A stretch of 64,000 bases of DNA from JBNKHG01 sp050290225 (GTDB lineage Bacteria; Pseudomonadota; Gammaproteobacteria; Pseudomonadales; Cellvibrionaceae). Within the stretch, counting starts at the first letter, position 1. Every line of letters starts with the position of its first letter. A program made the position numbers and the translations under genes. Shown here one piece after another: positions 23,760 through 32,668 of this stretch. A model generated the notes under the pieces. The model had not been told where the DNA came from. It saw nothing but the letters and a program-made list of their open reading frames with translations, and made no database searches. Where the stretch lies: contig JBNKHG010000030.1 of NCBI GenBank assembly GCA_050290225.1, positions 1 through 64,000 on the forward strand, written 5' to 3'.

Positions 23760-24986
23760 ATGAGCATCGAAATCAAAGCGCCCCAATTCCCCGAATCCGT
23801 TCAGGACGGAACTATAGCCACTTGGCACAAGCAACCTGGTGAGGCTGTTTCACGCGATGAATTGATTGTGGATATCGAGACCGACAAGGTGGTGTTGGAA
23901 GTCGTGGCACCGGCCAACGGCAGTATCGCGGAAATTATCAAGGGCGAGGGTGAGACCATCCTCAGCAATGAAGTGATTGCCACCTTTGCGGAAGGCGCAG
24001 GTGCCGCCGCTGCAACCGAGACCGTCACCGAAAGCGTCGCTGAGACAGCCGGGGCGAGTGCGGGCGACAAACTGCTGAGCCCCGCTGCCCGTAAGCTGGC
24101 CGACGAAAATAACGTCGATGTTGCAGCCTTGGCGGGTTCAGGCAAAGACGGTCGCGTGACCAAGGAAGATGTCGTGAATTACATCAAGGACGGTGCCACC
24201 GCTCCAAGCGTCGCACCCGCTGCCGCACCCAAACCCGCACCCAAACCCGCACCCCTCCATCTTGTTGAGACCAGTGGCGGCGAACGGATCGAAAAGCGCG
24301 TGCCCATGACTCGCATGCGCAAGCGTATCGCCGAGCGGCTTTTGGACGCATCCAATGGCACTGCCATGCTGACGACCTTCAACGAAGTGAACATGGCGCC
24401 GCTGATGGAGCTGCGGGCGAAATACAAAGAGCAGTTCGAAAAAGCGCACAATGGTACCCGACTGGGTTTTATGGGCTTTTTTGTCAAAGCCGCGGTGGAA
24501 GCCCTGCGCCGCTTCCCGGCAGTGAATGCCTCCATAGACAATGACGATATCGTATACCATGGTTATCAGGACATCAGCGTGGCAGTTTCCACTGAGAAGG
24601 GACTGGTGGTACCGGTGATCCGCGATGCCGAGAACCTTGGGTTGGCGGATATCGAAAGCAAGATTCGCGATCTGGGCCTGCGCGCCCGCGATGGTAAGCT
24701 CTCTATTGAGGAGATGACTGGGGGTACCTTCAGTATTACAAATGGTGGCGTGTTTGGTTCGCTTATGTCTACGCCCATCCTGAATCCGCCGCAGACAGCG
24801 ATTCTGGGCATGCATAAAATTCAGGAGCGCCCCATGGCGGTAAATGGCGAGGTGAAAATCCTGCCGATGATGTACCTGGCGTTGTCTTATGATCACCGCT
24901 TGATTGACGGCAAGGACGCGGTACAGTTCCTGGTGGCGATTAAAGACATGATTGAAGATCCGGCACGTATCTTACTGGAAATGTAA
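23760..24986 (+). CDS. sucB: Dihydrolipoyllysine succinyltransferase, E2 of 2-oxoglutarate dehydrogenase
   Basis: This 408-residue core subunit has one lipoyl domain at 1-77 with the lipoylated Lys in ETDKVVLEV. An E3/E1-binding domain at about 105-142 reads LSPAARKLADENNVDVAALAGSGKDGRVTK-like. A Pro/Ala linker near 150-165 contains a short repeat (APKPAPKPAP). The catalytic acyltransferase domain ends with SYDHRLIDGKDAV, whose His and Asp are catalytic. It works with SucA and the Lpd encoded downstream. Confidence 0.97.
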   Translation: MSIEIKAPQFPESVQDGTIATWHKQPGEAVSRDELIVDIETDKVVLEVVAPANGSIAEIIKGEGETILSNEVIATFAEGAGAAAATETVTESVAETAGASAGDKLLSPAARKLADENNVDVAALAGSGKDGRVTKEDVVNYIKDGATAPSVAPAAAPKPAPKPAPLHLVETSGGERIEKRVPMTRMRKRIAERLLDASNGTAMLTTFNEVNMAPLMELRAKYKEQFEKAHNGTRLGFMGFFVKAAVEALRRFPAVNASIDNDDIVYHGYQDISVAVSTEKGLVVPVIRDAENLGLADIESKIRDLGLRARDGKLSIEEMTGGTFSITNGGVFGSLMSTPILNPPQTAILGMHKIQERPMAVNGEVKILPMMYLALSYDHRLIDGKDAVQFLVAIKDMIEDPARILLEM

Positions 24987-25136
24987 GGTCGCAATAAAAA
25001 ATATTACTGGTTACCCAGTGGGGCCGGACAGACGCTTAGACGGAAAATGTAATAAAACCTTTTAGGGCAGTGGCCAACCTGACTAGGGATGGTCTGCCGC
25101 CCGGTAGCTTTCTTCATATTATTGGAACTTGGATCT

Positions 25137-26579
25137 ATGTCTGAAAAATACGACGTTATCGTGATTGGCTCTGGACCGGCGGGCTATGTTGCTGCTATTC
25201 GCGCAGCGCAACTTGGATTGAAAACCGCCTGTATCGAAAAATGGAAGGACACCAAAGGGAAGGGTGTCAATGGCGGTACCTGCTTGAATGTGGGCTGTAT
25301 TCCGTCCAAGGCCCTGCTGGACAGCTCTCACAAGTACCACCAGGCAAAGGCCGATCTGGGCGTGCACGGTATCCACGTCGGCGGCATCGAAGTTGATGTT
25401 CCTGCCATGATTGCCCGCAAGGATAAAGTGGTGAAGCAGATGTCCGGTGGTATTGCCGGCCTTTTTCAGGCCAACAAGGTGACCGCCCTTTACGGCACCG
25501 GCAAACTGCTGGCTGGCCGCAAGGTGGAATTCACCGATAACGACGGCAATGTCCAGGAGCTGGAAGCGGATAACGTTATCCTGGCCTCAGGTTCCGTTCC
25601 TGTGGACATCCCTGTTGCACCAGTCGACGATGATGTGATCGTCGATTCCACTGGCGCCCTCGAGTTTACCGAAGTGCCTGAGCGCCTCGGTGTGATCGGT
25701 GCTGGTGTGATCGGACTGGAATTGGGCAGTGTCTGGAGCCGTCTGGGTTCCAAAGTTGTCTGCCTTGAAGCCCTGGACAGCTTCCTGGCAATGATGGACC
25801 AGCAGATTGCCAAGGAAACCCAGAAGATCCTCACAAAGCAGGGCCTGGATATTCGCCTTAGCTGCCGGGTTACCGGTAGTCAGGTAAATGGCAAGGAAGT
25901 GACTGTGACCTATACCGATGCTGACGGTAATGAGCAGCAGGAAGTCTTTGACAAGTTGATCGTCTGTGTTGGCCGTCGTCCCTACACCGAGGGCCTGCTG
26001 GCGGGTGATTCCGGTGTCAACCTGGATGAACGCGGTTTGATCTACGTCAACGACCTCTGTTCCACCAGCGCCCCGGGTGTTTGGGCCGTCGGTGACGTGG
26101 TGCGCGGCCCCATGCTGGCGCACAAGGGATCGGAAGAGGGGGTAATGGTAGCTGAGCGAATCGCTGGTCAGAAACCGCTTATTAATTATGATATTATCCC
26201 CAACGTCATCTATACCCACCCGGAAGTGGCTGCCGTTGGTCGTACCGAGGAGCAGTTGAAAGCCGATGGTGAACCCTACAATGTAGGGACTTTCCCCTTT
26301 ATCGCCATTGGCCGCGCGGTGGCTTCTGAAGAGGCGGAAGGCATGGTGAAAATCCTGGCGCACGCGGAAACCGATCGCGTTCTGGGTTGCCATATCGTTG
26401 GTCCCAATGCCTCTGACCTTGTTCAGCAGGTGGCAATCGCCATGGAGTTTGGTTCCAGTGCCGAGGACATCGGAATGACCGTATTTGGTCATCCGACCTT
26501 CTCGGAAGCAGTAAAAGAAGCGGCTCTGGCTGCGAATGGTCACGCCATTCATATGCCTAACAGAAAGCGCAAAAAATAA
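25137..26579 (+). CDS. lpd: Dihydrolipoyl dehydrogenase, E3
   Basis: This 480-residue flavoprotein reoxidises lipoamide on SucB using NAD. It has GSGPAGYVAAIRAAQLG for FAD, the redox-active disulfide GGTCLNVGCIPSKALL, an NAD-binding GAGVIGLELGSVWSRLG and the C-terminal HPTFSEAVKEAALA His-Glu pair. ATG 25137 is chosen because the family start MSEKYDVIVIGSG follows; the frame extends to 25089. The location between sucB and sucC, as in Pseudomonas lpdG, ties it to 2-oxoglutarate dehydrogenase, though one Lpd may also serve pyruvate dehydrogenase. Confidence 0.96.
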   Translation: MSEKYDVIVIGSGPAGYVAAIRAAQLGLKTACIEKWKDTKGKGVNGGTCLNVGCIPSKALLDSSHKYHQAKADLGVHGIHVGGIEVDVPAMIARKDKVVKQMSGGIAGLFQANKVTALYGTGKLLAGRKVEFTDNDGNVQELEADNVILASGSVPVDIPVAPVDDDVIVDSTGALEFTEVPERLGVIGAGVIGLELGSVWSRLGSKVVCLEALDSFLAMMDQQIAKETQKILTKQGLDIRLSCRVTGSQVNGKEVTVTYTDADGNEQQEVFDKLIVCVGRRPYTEGLLAGDSGVNLDERGLIYVNDLCSTSAPGVWAVGDVVRGPMLAHKGSEEGVMVAERIAGQKPLINYDIIPNVIYTHPEVAAVGRTEEQLKADGEPYNVGTFPFIAIGRAVASEEAEGMVKILAHAETDRVLGCHIVGPNASDLVQQVAIAMEFGSSAEDIGMTVFGHPTFSEAVKEAALAANGHAIHMPNRKRKK

Positions 26580-26592
26580 TAATCACTATGTG

Positions 26593-26682
26593 CGGAGACC
26601 CCGAAAGTGTTGCGGTGAGTGACGACTTTGGGGGAACTTGTGGCGCTTGTTTGGGAGGCTTCAGCGTTAGTTGTGGTCTCCG
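26593..26682 (+). ncRNA. Candidate structured leader of sucC
   Basis: CGGAGACC at 26593-26600 is perfectly complementary to GGTCTCCG at 26675-26682. Inside, AAAGT 26604-26608 pairs with ACTTT 26625-26629, extended by nearby C and G runs. The nested stems lie in the 212-bp gap before sucC. RNA motifs upstream of sucC have been reported in Pseudomonas relatives; I cannot confirm a match without covariance search. Confidence 0.4.
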
Positions 26683-26791
26683 GCAGGGGTCAGACAAGTA
26701 GGGGGTGGTATGAATGATTTCATCCGCCATTGATAACCGAGTGCACGACTTCACAGATGGATGAAACGGCACGAGTGAACGGAAAGACAGC

Positions 26792-27955
26792 ATGAATTTG
26801 CATGAGTATCAAGGTAAGCAGTTGTTCGCCGAGTACGGCCTGCCTGTTTCCAAAGGTGTTGCCGCTGAGAGCCCCTCAGAAGCGGCTGCCGCTGCCGATA
26901 TTATTGGCGGTGACAAGTGGGTAGTTAAAGCGCAGGTACACGCGGGTGGCCGCGGCAAGGCCGGCGGCGTTAAGTTGGTCGATTCCAAGTCGGAAATCGA
27001 AGAATTTGCTAAAAAGTGGCTGGGTAACCGATTGGTAACCTACCAGACAGATGAAAACGGTCAGCCGGTCAGCCGTATCCTGGTGGAAAACTGCACCGAC
27101 ATCGCCCAGGAACTCTACCTGGGTGCAGTGGTAGATCGCTCCAGCCGTCGCATCGTATTTATGGCATCCACCGAGGGTGGTGTCGAGATCGAAAAGGTGG
27201 CCGAAGAGACCCCTGAGAAAATCCTTAAAGCCGAAATTGATCCCCTGACCGGTGCTCAGCCATACCAGGCGCGCGAGTTGGCTTTCAAGCTGGGTCTGGA
27301 AGGCAAGCAGATCAAGCAGTTCACTCAGATTTTCCTGGGACTGGCCAAAATGTTCAAGGAAAAGGACCTGGCCCTGCTGGAGATCAACCCGCTGGTAATC
27401 ACACCCTCTGACGACCTGCACTGCCTGGATGCCAAAGTGGTTATCGATGGCAATGCCCTTTACCGTCACCCCGAATTGAGAGATATGCACGATCCCTCTC
27501 AGGAAGATGAGCGCGAAGCCGTTGCTGCCCAATGGGATCTTAACTACGTCGCTCTCGACGGCAATATCGGATGCATGGTGAACGGCGCCGGTCTGGCCAT
27601 GGGTACCATGGATATCGTCAAGCTGCATGGCGGTGCGCCGGCCAACTTCCTGGATGTGGGCGGTGGCGCCACTAAAGAGCGCGTTATCGAAGCCTTCAAA
27701 ATTATTCTCGCTGACGACCGCGTGGAAGCCGTGCTGATCAATATCTTCGGCGGCATTGTGCGTTGCGACCTGATCGCCGAAGGTGTCATCGGCGCTGTGG
27801 AAGAAGTGGGCGTTAAGGTACCGGTGGTAGTGCGCCTGGAAGGTAACAACGCCGACCTGGGTGCGAAAGTACTGGCAGAGAGCGGCTTGAATATTATTGC
27901 TGCAACCAGCCTGACTGACGCTGCTGAGCAAGTTGTTAAAGCGGCTAAGGGTTAA
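26792..27955 (+). CDS. sucC: Succinyl-CoA synthetase beta subunit
   Basis: This 387-residue ATP-grasp subunit binds nucleotide and couples succinyl-CoA hydrolysis to ATP or GTP. The N-terminus MNLHEYQGKQLF, the nucleotide-binding VKAQVHAGGRGKAGGVK, LLEINPL and the C-terminal NIFGGIVRCD loop are diagnostic. sucD starts 14 bases after its stop with a GGGGGC-containing spacer. Length equals that of E. coli SucC (388). Confidence 0.97.
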   Translation: MNLHEYQGKQLFAEYGLPVSKGVAAESPSEAAAAADIIGGDKWVVKAQVHAGGRGKAGGVKLVDSKSEIEEFAKKWLGNRLVTYQTDENGQPVSRILVENCTDIAQELYLGAVVDRSSRRIVFMASTEGGVEIEKVAEETPEKILKAEIDPLTGAQPYQARELAFKLGLEGKQIKQFTQIFLGLAKMFKEKDLALLEINPLVITPSDDLHCLDAKVVIDGNALYRHPELRDMHDPSQEDEREAVAAQWDLNYVALDGNIGCMVNGAGLAMGTMDIVKLHGGAPANFLDVGGGATKERVIEAFKIILADDRVEAVLINIFGGIVRCDLIAEGVIGAVEEVGVKVPVVVRLEGNNADLGAKVLAESGLNIIAATSLTDAAEQVVKAAKG

Positions 27956-27969
27956 TAGGGGGCAAGTCA

Positions 27970-28842
27970 ATGAGTGTATTAATTAACAAAGATACCAAGG
28001 TTATCTGTCAGGGCTTTACCGGTGGTCAGGGTACATTCCATTCCGAGCAAGCTATCGACTATGGCACTAAGATGGTCGGTGGTGTAACCCCCGGCAAGGG
28101 CGGTACTACTCACCTGGGACTGCCGGTGTTTAACACCGTCGCCGAAGCTGTGGAAGCAACGGGTGCCGAAGCCTCTGTCATCTACGTGCCGGCTCCCTTC
28201 TGTAAGGACTCCATCCTGGAAGCTGCCAATGGCGGTATTAAACTGATTGTTTGCATTACCGAGCACATCCCGGTTCTGGACATGCTGGAGTGCAAGGTCA
28301 AGTGTGATGAGCTGGGTGTACGCCTGATCGGCCCGAACTGCCCGGGCGTGATCACTCCGGGTGAGTGTAAGATTGGCATTATGCCCGGTCACATTCATCT
28401 GCCGGGTAAAGTGGGCATTGTTTCCCGTTCTGGAACCCTGACCTATGAAGCGGTTAAGCAGACCACTGACTATGGTTTCGGCCAGTCCACTTGTGTCGGT
28501 ATCGGTGGTGACCCGATTCCCGGTTCCAACTTCATCGACATCCTGGAAATGTTCCAGAACGATCCTCAGACCGAGGCCATCGTCATGATCGGTGAGATTG
28601 GCGGTACCGCAGAAGAGGAAGCGGCTGCCTATATCAAGGAAAATGTTTCCAAGCCTGTGGTGTCCTATATTGCCGGTGTAACAGCTCCTGCCGGTAAGCG
28701 TATGGGCCATGCCGGTGCGATCATCTCCGGTGGTAAGGGCACTGCCGACGAGAAGTTTGCCGCTTTGGAAGATGCCGGAGTCAAGACTGTGCGTTCCCTG
28801 GCCGGTATTGGCGATGCTCTGAAAGAACTTACCGGCTGGTAA
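27970..28842 (+). CDS. sucD: Succinyl-CoA synthetase alpha subunit
   Basis: This 290-residue subunit binds CoA and carries the phosphohistidine. MSVLINKDTKVICQGFTG begins the protein, CoA-binding is at VTPGKGGTTHLGLPVF, and the phosphorylated His is in GHAGAIISGGKGTA. It forms the heterotetramer with SucC. A strong intrinsic terminator lies 31 bases downstream, closing the sdh-suc block. Confidence 0.97.
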   Translation: MSVLINKDTKVICQGFTGGQGTFHSEQAIDYGTKMVGGVTPGKGGTTHLGLPVFNTVAEAVEATGAEASVIYVPAPFCKDSILEAANGGIKLIVCITEHIPVLDMLECKVKCDELGVRLIGPNCPGVITPGECKIGIMPGHIHLPGKVGIVSRSGTLTYEAVKQTTDYGFGQSTCVGIGGDPIPGSNFIDILEMFQNDPQTEAIVMIGEIGGTAEEEAAAYIKENVSKPVVSYIAGVTAPAGKRMGHAGAIISGGKGTADEKFAALEDAGVKTVRSLAGIGDALKELTGW

Positions 28843-28873
28843 GCTCTTTTGCACAAGCCCGCAGGGCTGTGAT

Positions 28874-28903
28874 AAAAAAGGCGGTCTTCGGACCGCCTTT
28901 TTT
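28874..28903 (+). terminator. Intrinsic terminator of sucCD
   Basis: A seven-bp GC stem (28880-28886 / 28891-28897) closed by a UUCG tetraloop is flanked by six As and six Ts. The symmetry means it could also stop minus-strand transcription. Confidence 0.95.
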
Positions 28904-28963
28904 GTTTCTGTCCGAAATTACGCACCCCAGAAGTCTGGGTCGCACCAATCGAGAAATTTCCTT

Positions 28964-29275
28964 GTGCCTCAATTTCAAATTACCCTGGAAGACAATGGCG
29001 CCAGTTACTGCGCTGAGATTGATACCGATACCACTTTGCTCGAATTGATGCGGGAGATACCGCTACCGGTGCGCAAAGCCTGTCGCAACGGCGCTTGCGG
29101 TATCTGTCGCTGTCGATTGAAAACGGGTGAGATTACCTACCTCCTGCGCGCGCCATTCGGGCTTTGGGAGAAAGAGATCAATGCCGGTTATATTCTCCCC
29201 TGTATCGCTTATGCCGTTAGTGATTTGGTGCTGACGGATCTGACGCTCGAGCCAGGGAAGATCACCCGCCCCTGA
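28964..29275 (+). CDS. Plant-type 2Fe-2S ferredoxin-like protein
   Basis: This 103-residue protein has the cluster motif CRNGACGIC (C-X4-C-X2-C) around residue 40 and a fourth cysteine in YILPCIAYA, the arrangement of plant-type ferredoxins and ferredoxin domains of oxygenase reductases. The start codon is GTG 28964 with GAG upstream; no signal peptide. It lies just after the sucCD terminator and before two thioesterase genes. Its redox partner is not apparent. It could be a stand-alone electron carrier or a reductase-like domain that lost its partners. Confidence 0.85.
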   Translation: MPQFQITLEDNGASYCAEIDTDTTLLELMREIPLPVRKACRNGACGICRCRLKTGEITYLLRAPFGLWEKEINAGYILPCIAYAVSDLVLTDLTLEPGKITRP

Positions 29276-29389
29276 CTGCAATTGTCCGCGTAAAATGCCC
29301 CTGTTGATCCAGGCTGGTTGGCGGTCGTTTTTACCGTTATACTGTTCAAACGACTGTTTGAAGTTTTCCGGGGTGTCTTCCCATTCGTT

Positions 29390-29878
29390 ATGACTGATTT
29401 AATCCAGCTACGTAAAATTGTGCAATTGATGACCCGGGCAAATCCTGGCGACCACATCAACACCTTGGGGCTGAGGTTCACAAAGTTGGAGGCGCAGCGT
29501 ATCTGTGCCGAACTGCCCTACAGCGATGCCATTGTTGGCAATCCGGAGACCGGGGTTATCCACGGCGGTGCCTTGACGGCACTCCTGGATAGCGCCTGTG
29601 GTGTTGCCGCCGTAGCGGCCATCGATGAACTGTCAATGTCTCCCACCATGGACCTGCGAATCGATCATATGGGGGAAGCGGAGCCCGGAAAGAGTGTCTT
29701 CGCCGAGGCCGAGGCCTACCGGGTAACGCGGCATGTGATTTTTTGCCGGGGCAGGGCTTATCAGGATGATCCGGAAAGACCTGTCGCCCGCTGTGTGGCC
29801 AACTTTATCCGTCTGGATCCGGATATTTTAGCCTCCATGCAGGAGCAGCTTGCACCAATTTTGGAGGCAATGGAGTGA
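29390..29878 (+). CDS. PaaI-type hotdog thioesterase (first of pair)
   Basis: From ATG 29390 this 162-residue protein has the hotdog thioesterase signature VIHGGALTALLDSACGVAA near 60-80, where HGG and the Asp are typical catalytic features, and MDLRIDHMG. The frame opens upstream at 29318, but the extra residues are hydrophobic and unlike the family. It overlaps the next gene as TGATG, so the two are translationally coupled and probably act together, possibly as a heteromeric thioesterase. The acyl-CoA substrate is unknown. Confidence 0.85.
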   Translation: MTDLIQLRKIVQLMTRANPGDHINTLGLRFTKLEAQRICAELPYSDAIVGNPETGVIHGGALTALLDSACGVAAVAAIDELSMSPTMDLRIDHMGEAEPGKSVFAEAEAYRVTRHVIFCRGRAYQDDPERPVARCVANFIRLDPDILASMQEQLAPILEAME

Positions 29879-30327
29879 TGGCAACAGAAAAACACAGTGC
29901 AGTGGCCATGGCGGCTCTCGCAGCCAGGGCGTCAGCTTCCCCCGCTGTTCTGATCGAAGCCTTGCCCTATGCCCGTCTCCTGGGGATTGAGTTCGTTGAG
30001 GATGCGACAGAACTGCAATTCAAGATGCCGACGCGCCAATCCAACATGGGCAATCCCACATTGCCGGCCCTGCACGGTGGTGCTGTCGGTGGCTTTATGG
30101 AAATGTCAGCGGCCCTGCATCTGTTGATGACCATGGAAACCCTGAAGGTGCCCAGGGTGGTGGATTTTTCCATCGACTATGTGCGCGCGGGCCGTATGGA
30201 GGACACTTTTGCCCAATGTGATGTGGTTCGGCAAGGCAAACGCCTGGTCAACGTGGCAATCAAAGCCTGGCAGGGGAACCCGGAGGCACCTATTGCTACA
30301 GCCCGTGCCCATTTCTTGATCGATTAG
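29878..30327 (+). CDS. PaaI-type hotdog thioesterase (second of pair)
   Basis: This 149-residue hotdog protein has LPALHGGAVGGFMEMSAALHL as active-site helix region and VVDFSIDYVRAG as the following strand. In place of the usual catalytic acid in the helix it has Glu in FMEMS, so activity may differ from its neighbour. ATG 29878 overlaps the upstream stop codon and follows GGAGG. Function is likely acyl-CoA hydrolysis; substrate unknown. Confidence 0.82.
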   Translation: MATEKHSAVAMAALAARASASPAVLIEALPYARLLGIEFVEDATELQFKMPTRQSNMGNPTLPALHGGAVGGFMEMSAALHLLMTMETLKVPRVVDFSIDYVRAGRMEDTFAQCDVVRQGKRLVNVAIKAWQGNPEAPIATARAHFLID

Positions 30328-30391
30328 GCAGCCCCTCAATCCCAGTTGTCATTCTCTTATCCTTCTGTGGGATTCTTCATTCCCCAGGGGA

Positions 30392-30419
30392 CTTGAAAAG
30401 GTTCCGGGTGTCCCCATCT
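30392..30419 (+). promoter_or_regulatory. Sigma-32 (RpoH) heat-shock promoter of htpG
   Basis: CTTGAAA (30392-30398) and CCCCATCT (30412-30419) are separated by 13 bases. Both boxes match the RpoH consensus essentially perfectly. Transcription would start near 30426, about 125 bases before the htpG ATG. Confidence 0.9.
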
Positions 30420-30551
30420 TAGTGCCATTGATTAAAAACAGTGGCGCTGTGTCGGGAATCAACCCCTGTACCGGGGGATGCGCACAGGCCCTTTAAGTTG
30501 TTGGCAAGACAGCTTTGATCAATTTGGCTTTGATTTAAGGAGATCTAACGC

Positions 30552-32477
30552 ATGACGGTCGATGCGCACAAAGAAACCCGCGGCTTCCAGACGGAAGCCA
30601 AGCAATTGCTTCACCTGATGATTCACTCGCTCTATTCCAATAAGGAGATCTTTTTGCGTGAGTTGGTATCCAATGCCTCGGATGCCGCTGACAAGCTGCG
30701 CTTTGAAGCTCTGTCCAATGGTGATCTCTACGAGAACGACCCCGAGCTGAGGATCCGCATCGAGTTTGATAAAGATGCCAAGACTGTTTCCATCACAGAT
30801 AACGGTATCGGTATGTCCCGAGAGGAAGTGGTGGAGCACTTGGGTACCATCGCCAAGTCCGGTACTGCCCAATTCATGCAGAATCTCACCGGTGACCAGC
30901 AGAAGGATTCCCAGTTGATCGGCCAGTTCGGCGTGGGCTTCTATTCCGCCTTTATTGTTGCTGATCACGTCGAAGTCCTGACTCGACGCGCTGGTGCGGC
31001 GGCTGAGGAGGGCGTGCACTGGGAGTGTGGCGGTGAGGCCGAATTCACTGTTGAAACTGTGGAAAAGGCGTCTCGCGGTACTACCGTAATCCTGCATCTC
31101 AAAGAGGGTGAGGAGGATTTTGCCGATGGCTGGCGTCTGCGTTCGATCATCAAGAAATATTCTGATCATATCTCCATTCCAGTGGAGATGCTGAAGGAAA
31201 ATATTCCGGCGCCGGCGGCCGAAGAGGATGAGGATGCAGCCGAGGAGAAGGCGCCTGAGTTCGAAACGGTCAACACGGCCACCGCTCTCTGGACCCGCTC
31301 GCGTTCCGAGATCAAGGATGAGGAGTACCAGGAGTTCTACAAGCACATCTCCCACGATTTTGCCGACCCCCTCTCCTGGAGTCACAATCGAGTGGAAGGT
31401 AAGCTTGACTATACCAGCCTGCTCTATATTCCCTCCAAGGCGCCCTTTGATCTCTATAACCGCGAAGCTTCCCGCGGTCTGAAACTCTATGTCCAGCGCA
31501 CTTTTATCATGGATGATGCCGAGCAGTTCCTGCCGCTCTACTTGCGCTTTATCAAGGGGGTGGTGGATTCCAACGACCTGTCGCTGAATGTTTCCCGGGA
31601 GATTCTGCAGAAAGATCCGAATATCGACGCGATGCGCAGTGCCCTGACCAAGCGGGTATTGGATATGCTGTCGAAAATGGCCAACAACAAGCCTGAGGAC
31701 TACGCCAATTTCTGGACTGAGTTCGGTCAGGTACTGAAAGAGGGGCCGGCTGAGGACTTTGCCAATAAGGAAAAAATCGCCAAGTTGCTGCGCTTTGCCT
31801 CCACCCACACGGATTCCGACACCCAGGATCAGTCTCTGGAGGCTTATGTTGAGCGTATGCAGGAAGGTCAGGAGAAAATCTACTATATTGCCGCGGAAAG
31901 TTTTAATACCGCAAAAAACAGTCCACACTTGGAGGTATTCCGCAAGAAAGGAATCGAGGTGCTGCTGTTGAGCGACCGGGTCGACGAGTGGCTGATGGGT
32001 CATTTGATGGAATTTGACGGCAAGCCGTTCCAGGATGTGGGCAAGGGTGCACTCGATTTGGGGGATTTGGACTCGGAGGAGGACAAAAAGACCCAGGAGG
32101 AAGTGGCCAAGCAGCATGAGGATCTGGTTGGGCGCGTTAAGAAAGCGCTGGAAGAACAGGTCGAAGAAGTGCGAGTTACCAACCGTCTGACCGACTCCCC
32201 TGCCTGTCTGGTTGTTGGAGAGCACGATATGGGCGCCCAAATGCGCCGTATTCTTGAACAGGCTGGTCAGGCGCTGCCCAGCAGTAAGCCTATTTTTGAG
32301 CTGAACCCGGAGCACCCACTGGTACAGAAGCTCGACCAGGAGCCGGATGAGGATCGCTTTGCGGACCTGACCGCTGTACTCTTTGATCAGGCGAATCTGG
32401 CGGAAGGTGGCCAACTGGATGATCCAGCGGCTTATGTGCGGCGGCTCAACAAGCTATTGCTGGAGCTCAGTCACTAA
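30552..32477 (+). CDS. htpG: Molecular chaperone HtpG (Hsp90)
   Basis: This 641-residue GHKL ATPase has the ATP-binding motifs LVSNASDAADKLRF, DNGIGMS and GQFGVGFYSAF in the N-terminal domain. The middle domain carries RSRSEIKDEEYQEFYKHISHD-like client-binding sequence and the catalytic arginine region VDSNDLSLNVSRE; the C-terminal dimerisation domain ends at LLLELSH. An acidic insertion (EEDEDAAEEKAPEFE) lies near 225. AAGGAG precedes ATG 30552. Heat-shock control is indicated by the sigma-32 promoter upstream. Confidence 0.98.
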   Translation: MTVDAHKETRGFQTEAKQLLHLMIHSLYSNKEIFLRELVSNASDAADKLRFEALSNGDLYENDPELRIRIEFDKDAKTVSITDNGIGMSREEVVEHLGTIAKSGTAQFMQNLTGDQQKDSQLIGQFGVGFYSAFIVADHVEVLTRRAGAAAEEGVHWECGGEAEFTVETVEKASRGTTVILHLKEGEEDFADGWRLRSIIKKYSDHISIPVEMLKENIPAPAAEEDEDAAEEKAPEFETVNTATALWTRSRSEIKDEEYQEFYKHISHDFADPLSWSHNRVEGKLDYTSLLYIPSKAPFDLYNREASRGLKLYVQRTFIMDDAEQFLPLYLRFIKGVVDSNDLSLNVSREILQKDPNIDAMRSALTKRVLDMLSKMANNKPEDYANFWTEFGQVLKEGPAEDFANKEKIAKLLRFASTHTDSDTQDQSLEAYVERMQEGQEKIYYIAAESFNTAKNSPHLEVFRKKGIEVLLLSDRVDEWLMGHLMEFDGKPFQDVGKGALDLGDLDSEEDKKTQEEVAKQHEDLVGRVKKALEEQVEEVRVTNRLTDSPACLVVGEHDMGAQMRRILEQAGQALPSSKPIFELNPEHPLVQKLDQEPDEDRFADLTAVLFDQANLAEGGQLDDPAAYVRRLNKLLLELSH

Positions 32478-32501
32478 GCTGTTGCCTTCGGCAGAGATAA
32501 T

Positions 32502-32538
32502 AAGCCGGATTCCCGCAGGCTGGGGATCCGGCTTTTTT
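32502..32538 (+). terminator. Intrinsic terminator of htpG
   Basis: AAGCCGGAT (32502-32510) pairs with ATCCGGCTT (32526-32534), followed by a T-run. It begins 25 bases after the htpG stop codon. Confidence 0.9.
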
Positions 32539-32668
32539 CGTTGCAGGTTGCAGCCCGTGGGAAAGAATAAGGGCGCAGGACTGTTTGGGAGTGTGAACTC
32601 GTGGTTTAAATTCCCTATAATCGATAGTAGCGCCATAGCGACAATAATATTCTTCAAAAAAGCAGTTT

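Noticed and set aside
30519..32414. 631-residue open frame antisense to htpG
   Set aside because: It lies wholly opposite a clear htpG, has no family motifs and arises from codon bias of the real gene.
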